Origin: Paracoccaceae bacterium
GTDB lineage: Bacteria > Pseudomonadota > Alphaproteobacteria > Rhodobacterales > Rhodobacteraceae
Direction: 5' to 3'
DNA length: 10,723 nucleotides
Assembly: GCA_902525995.1 (NCBI GenBank)
Contig: CABZJG010000048.1
Location: 1 to 10,723, forward strand
Position numbers and translations under genes: made by a program. This document shows, one piece after another, positions 6,592 to 10,723 of the stretch (position 1 is the first letter of the stretch; every line of letters begins with the position of its first letter). The notes beneath the pieces are model-generated. The model worked only from the letters and a program-made list of their open reading frames with translations, was not told the origin of the DNA and made no database searches.

Positions 6592-7091
6592 AGGCCGCGC
6601 GGTGCTCGGGGCGGCCACCTGGCAGCGTTGCCAGTTCCATCTGGCTCAGAACGCCGTGCAGCATGCGCCAAACAACGACATCAAAAAACGCATCGGCAAA
6701 CAACTCAGAACCGTCTGGAATGCATCCTCGCTTGAAGCCGCTAAGACCGAATTGACCACCCTCGTGGCCAGTTACACAGACAAGCATCCACGCTTCGCCG
6801 ATTAGCTGGAAAACAATGTGCCGGAGGGGCTCGCTGTCTTCACCTTGCCAGAGGCCCACCACAAACATATGCGCACCTCAAACGGCATCGAAAGATCGAT
6901 CCAGCAGGAACTCAAGCGGCGGACTTCTAAAGTCAGGGTCTTTCCGAACCTCGACTCTCTAGAACGCTTCGCAACAGCAGTCCTCGTCGAGATCGACGAA
7001 AAATGGGAAACCGAAACTAAGGCATATATCAAATGGGAACAGCTCGATGATTGATACCTCCAAAACAATTTCCAGACTTCAGGTTGCATAA
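6592..7091 (+). mobile_element. IS256-family element remnant with probable right end
   Basis: The element includes the transposase fragment plus about 37 further bases (CAATTTCCAGACTTCAGG, GTTGCATAATC) that probably contain the right terminal repeat, since recombinase-like coding sequence begins at about 7092. The left end is gone, so neither the inverted repeat match nor a target duplication can be checked. The left boundary is abrupt, at the edge of the IS6-like repeat. Confidence 0.6.
6593..7054 (+). pseudogene. IS256-family (mutator-type) transposase, 5'-truncated with in-frame TAG
   Basis: This frame encodes the C-terminal ~40% of an IS256-family transposase. Recognisable parts are WQRCQFHLAQNA, the PEGLAVFTLPEAHHKHMRTSNGIER block, and QQELKRRTSKVRVFPN, which contains the third catalytic residue (the Glu of QQEL) of the DDE triad. 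Everything upstream, including both catalytic Asp residues, is missing, and the similarity starts right at the end of the inverted-repeat element. A TAG at 6803-6805 interrupts the frame between RFAD and LENNVPEGL, where relatives usually have Trp (W-L-E-x-N), so TGG to TAG is likely. The frame then runs to a TGA at 7052. The product cannot be active. Confidence 0.92.
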
Positions 7092-7205
7092 TCGGTTCGT
7101 GAAGCCGCAGCCCGCATAAAGGTCGGCAAAACCGCTCTTTACGACGCTCTTAAGTCGGAGCCTTCGCGAGGCGAACATCGCTTAGAAGGAGAGAGGAAAG
7201 CCTGA
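7092..7205 (+). pseudogene. C-terminal fragment of a serine recombinase (resolvase/invertase) helix-turn-helix
   Basis: The frame reads SVREAAARIKVGKTALYDAL, then K and a short charged tail ending at a TGA (7203). This matches the pattern of the C-terminal DNA-binding helix-turn-helix of resolvase/invertase-type serine recombinases (S-[VI]-R-x-A-A-x-x-x-x-V-x-x-x-T-[LV]-Y-x-A-L). A stop codon at 7089-7091 lies immediately upstream, at the likely end of the IS256 remnant, so the rest of the gene was cut away by that insertion or a later deletion. The fragment is short; another HTH protein is possible. Confidence 0.5.
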
Positions 7206-7251
7206 GAAATACCTGTAAGAGGCGCATTCAACGGCACCTGCTTCGCACTGG

Positions 7252-7278
7252 TTGGCTTTTTCTTTGGGCGCGTATAGT
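7252..7278 (+). promoter_or_regulatory. Possible sigma70-type promoter for the SNF2 gene
   Basis: TTGGCT (7252-7257) and TATAGT (7273-7278) resemble -35 and -10 hexamers. The 15-base spacer is short and the -35 is imperfect. Transcription would begin around 7285, about 35 bases before the ATG at 7320 and downstream of all the IS debris, which would let the SNF2 gene be expressed on its own. Confidence 0.3.
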
Positions 7279-7319
7279 GTGCGGTTTTACAAATACGGGC
7301 TTTGGTCGAGACGAACTGG

Positions 7320-10300
7320 ATGGACTTTCAAAAACATTTTGACAGCAGGACTCTGGAAAGGGCGCATGACTATGTGAGTAAGCGTTATGTTGGCGAATTG
7401 ATCGGCTCACCTCAAAACAGGCTTCTTTCAGAGGTGCGAAATAGATCCGGAGTTGTTTATCAGCAACGCATAAAAATAACGCCAGGGGGCGCGATAGACG
7501 GGGACTGCTCATGCCCAGTGGGATACAATTGCAAACATGTGGCTGCAGCGCTGATCACTTGGGCAGGGCGTGGCACGCGTATCTTGCCTAGCACACCTCA
7601 AATACCACACCAGATGCAAACGTGGATAGCCCGTACCAATGAACTCGCTATTAATGGCGACAAGCAAAACTTCAGGTCAGATGAAGAGCGACCTGAGGGC
7701 TATCCGCCGAAAACCAAAGAACGGCTTCTTTATGTTCTGGAGCGCAGCAGTGGTGGGCTCTCGGTTTCAATCTGGAAGGGGCGGATAAACGCGCAAGGCA
7801 CGGGGCTGAATGCCTCAATGCAGCGCTACAATATTCTGCAAAACTTACGCTCATCCATTCCCAAGTTTATTCGGCCTGTTGACCTTACCCTTGTTTCAGA
7901 GCTGGCTCAGGCCAAACTGATAGTTGGGCAATACAGCTATGGGAGCTACACGGATATCCCCGAAGTGCTACGCCGGCCGCCTGCTGTCGGGGCGGACCTG
8001 ATTGCCCGGATATGCAAAACGGAACGTTGTTTTGCCTATAACAACACAAAATCCAAACTCATTTGGTCAGAAGAAAGCCGCTCGGCAGATTTGACGTGGA
8101 ACGTACAGGCATCGGGGACACAGCGATTGGGGTTTGCTGCGGGCGAAGCCCTACGGGTTGGGGCAGACATGATTTGGATGGATGTCGATGCAGGTACAAT
8201 AGGACGCTTTGCAGGGGAGGTGTCACCGGATATAATACGACTGGTTGACCAAAGCCCTGACCTTGATCCGAGTGATCTGCCGTTGATTGCCAAAGCTCTG
8301 CCCGAGCGCCTTGGATCACTGCCGTTACCAAAACCAGTTCCTGTTAAACAGGTCACGCGAGTGCCTAAAAACCGGGTTGCAAAACTGAAACTCGATGTGG
8401 CCAAAACCCGGTCGCAAGGATGGTATCGCGAACCTGTCCTCAGTTTACCAACACTGACTTTGCAGTTTGATTATGACGGAACTGACGTTGACTTTGAAGA
8501 TTTTACCTCCCCCCAATTCGTCAGCGGTAATGAGGTGATCACATTAGAACGCGATAGCGCATGGGAGGAGTGCTGTTATCAACGCCTGGCAGACGCAGGT
8601 GCCATCACGCCTTTTGAAGGGGATTTCACACCCAGCGACAAGATGCTGGATGCGGATCTGGTCTTTCCCGAGGCCCCTTCACGAGATGCGATGCGCTTTA
8701 CCTTCGATATCCTGCCACAGCTGCGGACCGAGGGCTGGCAGATTACAGAAAGTCTCAGATGGCCATACAGGTTATCCTCTGCCGAGGCGCAGCTGTCTGT
8801 ATCAACTCAAGCCGAGGCCGGTGAGGGCTTTCAGGGGCATGATTGGTTTTCCTTTGGCTTTCAGGCCAGAATAGGCGCAAAGAATCACGACATCGCCCCT
8901 ATGATAGCTGCTTTTCTGGAGCAGATTGCAGACCGTTACGACCCGCAAGAGCTGCCTGATCTGGATACATTCACTCAGGACCTGGCTCGTCGTCCGGTTT
9001 ATGTTGACCTGGGCAAAGAAGGTTATGCAGAGGTGTCGCTTGCTCCGATCGCAGGCGTTTTGCATCTGTTTTTGCGCCAAGAGGCTGAAAGGCACCGCTT
9101 GCACCCCACTGATGCACCTCTGGTTGCTGCGGTGCAGGACGCGCTCAACGGTAGCGATGTACGCTTCGCTGATATTGCAGGGATTTTACCACTCGCTAAA
9201 GCTTTACAGGCTCTAACCGCTCAAGACGACTTTAAACCGCCTGAAGGCCTCAAAGCCAAGCTTAGACCCTATCAGGCTTTTGGTGCTGATTGGATGGGAC
9301 GGATTACCAAGGCCGGGTTTGGCGGCGTGCTAGCCGATGACATGGGGCTGGGAAAAACACTGCAAACCCTGACCACTTTGCAAGCACGTCGAGGCCGAGG
9401 ACCATCACTTTTGGTGGCCCCGACAAGCCTCTTGCATAACTGGCAAAGCCAAGCAGCACAGTTCACACCAGAATTGCGTCTGCTAACACTGCATGGATTG
9501 AAACGACGGAGATTAACCGGGCAAATTCCCGATGCAGATCTTGTGTTAACCACCTATCAGCTGCTGTCGCGCGATCAGGATATCCTGTCTGCGCAAGAAT
9601 GGGATTTGATTATCGTGGACGAGGCGCAGACGCTTAAAAACCCCGCTTCGCAAATGGCCAAAGCCCTGCGCTTACTCTCCTGCTCTGGCAGATTGGCACT
9701 CACCGGCACACCGGTAGAGAACTCGTTGCAAGACCTCTGGACGCTCTTTGACTGGGTGGTGCCAGGACTGTTGGGCAATCGCAAAACCTTTGTGTCTGTG
9801 TTTCGCACGCCGATCGAAAAGCACTCAGATACTCAGGTACAGGCACGGCTGAATCGGCGGATCCGGCCTTTTTTGTTGCGACGCACCAAAGAAGAAGTAA
9901 CCCCTGAATTGCCGCCCCGTACGGAAATTACTCATTACATTGATCTGCTCAAACCGCAGCAGGCGCTTTATGAAACCGTGCGCGTTTCAATGGATGCACG
10001 GGTTCGTGAGGCAGTTCAGGCACGTGGACTGAACGGTGCGCAGATCACCATTCTTGATGCGCTCTTAAAACTGCGACAGGCCTGTTGTGATCCCGGACTG
10101 GTCAAATCCGAGGCCGCGCGATCGGTCGCCGACAGCGCAAAGCGCGCACGGCTACAGGAACTACTGATCGAAACTATAGCCGAACATCGCCGCATTCTGG
10201 TCTTCTCGCAGTTCACGACCATGCTGGACCTGATTGCCGCAGATCTCGACAAATTGGATATCCCATATGTCATGTTAACAGGTCAAACCAAAGATCGAGC

Positions 10301-10649
10301 AGCAGCACTAAATGCATTCCAGAGCGGGACAGCGCCTGTTTTTCTACTAAGCCTAAAAGCTGGTGGTGTTGGCCTGACCTTGACCGAGGCGGACACGGTG
10401 GTGCTCTATGACCCTTGGTGGAATCCGGCAGTCGAACGTCAGGCCATGGATCGCACGCATCGCATAGGTCAAGACAAACCGGTTTTTGTACACAGGCTTG
10501 TCGCCAAAGGTACCGTCGAAGAGAAAATTCTGGCATTGCAAGCCAAAAAACAAGCTCTTGCCGATGCGCTACTATCCAATCCCGAAGCAAGCACAAACAG
10601 CCTGTTTGACGAACAAACCCTACAAGATCTTTTCGCGCCTCTGACCTGA
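7320..10649 (+). CDS. SWIM zinc-finger SNF2-family helicase-like ATPase
   Basis: This is a full-length bacterial SNF2/HepA-like protein of about 1,109 residues. Near the N-terminus is a SWIM zinc finger, CSCPVGYNCKH (Cys63, Cys65, Cys71, His73; CxCx5CxH). A long middle region (~100-640) has no domain I can name. The two RecA-like lobes follow: LRPYQ (648-652), motif I DDMGLGKT (673-680), motif II DEAQ (767-770), motif III LTGTP (794-798), motif IV RILVFSQF, motif V LSLKAGGVGLTLTEAD, and motif VI QAMDRTHRIGQ (1041-1051). All ATPase residues look intact. Such proteins translocate on double-stranded DNA and remodel bound proteins; the bacterial cell role is mostly unknown. I chose ATG 7320 because similarity starts at once (FQKHFDSRTLERA); a TTG at 7302 would add six residues. 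Neither start has a strong ribosome binding site. It stands alone just after IS debris. Confidence 0.95.
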   Translation: MDFQKHFDSRTLERAHDYVSKRYVGELIGSPQNRLLSEVRNRSGVVYQQRIKITPGGAIDGDCSCPVGYNCKHVAAALITWAGRGTRILPSTPQIPHQMQTWIARTNELAINGDKQNFRSDEERPEGYPPKTKERLLYVLERSSGGLSVSIWKGRINAQGTGLNASMQRYNILQNLRSSIPKFIRPVDLTLVSELAQAKLIVGQYSYGSYTDIPEVLRRPPAVGADLIARICKTERCFAYNNTKSKLIWSEESRSADLTWNVQASGTQRLGFAAGEALRVGADMIWMDVDAGTIGRFAGEVSPDIIRLVDQSPDLDPSDLPLIAKALPERLGSLPLPKPVPVKQVTRVPKNRVAKLKLDVAKTRSQGWYREPVLSLPTLTLQFDYDGTDVDFEDFTSPQFVSGNEVITLERDSAWEECCYQRLADAGAITPFEGDFTPSDKMLDADLVFPEAPSRDAMRFTFDILPQLRTEGWQITESLRWPYRLSSAEAQLSVSTQAEAGEGFQGHDWFSFGFQARIGAKNHDIAPMIAAFLEQIADRYDPQELPDLDTFTQDLARRPVYVDLGKEGYAEVSLAPIAGVLHLFLRQEAERHRLHPTDAPLVAAVQDALNGSDVRFADIAGILPLAKALQALTAQDDFKPPEGLKAKLRPYQAFGADWMGRITKAGFGGVLADDMGLGKTLQTLTTLQARRGRGPSLLVAPTSLLHNWQSQAAQFTPELRLLTLHGLKRRRLTGQIPDADLVLTTYQLLSRDQDILSAQEWDLIIVDEAQTLKNPASQMAKALRLLSCSGRLALTGTPVENSLQDLWTLFDWVVPGLLGNRKTFVSVFRTPIEKHSDTQVQARLNRRIRPFLLRRTKEEVTPELPPRTEITHYIDLLKPQQALYETVRVSMDARVREAVQARGLNGAQITILDALLKLRQACCDPGLVKSEAARSVADSAKRARLQELLIETIAEHRRILVFSQFTTMLDLIAADLDKLDIPYVMLTGQTKDRAAALNAFQSGTAPVFLLSLKAGGVGLTLTEADTVVLYDPWWNPAVERQAMDRTHRIGQDKPVFVHRLVAKGTVEEKILALQAKKQALADALLSNPEASTNSLFDEQTLQDLFAPLT

Positions 10650-10723
10650 GCAAGCGCGCCGCGCCAACCATTAAAAACCTATTCAGGGTTTCTCAGCCAA
10701 AATTGCAGCCGGACAGAATACTA

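Noticed and set aside
8036..8404. 122-codon minus-strand frame
   Set aside because: It is a shadow of the SNF2 gene, whose frame is intact with all motifs in order.
10650..10723. AAACC...GGTTT hairpin after the SNF2 gene, considered as a terminator
   Set aside because: The stem is only five base pairs and no T run follows. The window ends before more can be seen.
1..10723. CRISPR array, tRNA or rRNA genes
   Set aside because: No regularly spaced repeats with unique spacers are present apart from the coding repeat in rpn, and no tRNA- or rRNA-like sequence was noticed.

Overview
The window looks like an accessory, rearranged stretch of an alphaproteobacterial chromosome, most likely a roseobacter-type Rhodobacteraceae. 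That placement rests on impression rather than a search. The supports are a MutL carrying its own endonuclease motif (typical of lineages without MutH), an Rpn/transposase_31 protein, and IS3-, IS256- and IS6-like remnants of kinds common in that group. GC is moderate.

Layout, left to right. (1) 1-2007, plus strand: two overlapping genes of unknown function. The first is cut by the window edge. They use AGA/AGG arginine codons noticeably more than the mutL and SNF2 genes do. (2) 2029-2976: the left end and front half of orfA of an IS3-family element, fused in frame to a permuted NlpC/P60 (YiiX/YebB-type) cysteine hydrolase that has lost its own N-terminus. The hybrid stops at an amber codon, yet family-like protein sequence continues in the same frame to 2976. 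(3) 3152-4180: an Rpn-family PD-(D/E)XK nuclease/transposase with an internal in-frame DNA repeat. (4) 4269-6110, minus strand: complete mutL, convergent with rpn. (5) 6111-7205: no intact gene. It holds a 191-bp element with perfect 15-bp IS6-like terminal inverted repeats, a 5'-truncated IS256-family transposase with an in-frame TAG, and the last ~37 codons of what looks like a serine recombinase. (6) 7320-10649, plus strand: an intact SWIM zinc-finger/SNF2 helicase-like ATPase of about 1,110 residues.

The only gene with a secure housekeeping role is mutL. The rest is an accessory neighbourhood around it in which at least four mobile-element types have left debris. The SNF2 protein, the Rpn nuclease and the two unknown genes are intact as far as visible. 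They do not form one operon: they are separated by IS debris and by the opposite-strand mutL. The best candidate for an undescribed system is the unknown gene pair at 1-2007. The clearest molecular curiosity is the transposase-hydrolase hybrid.
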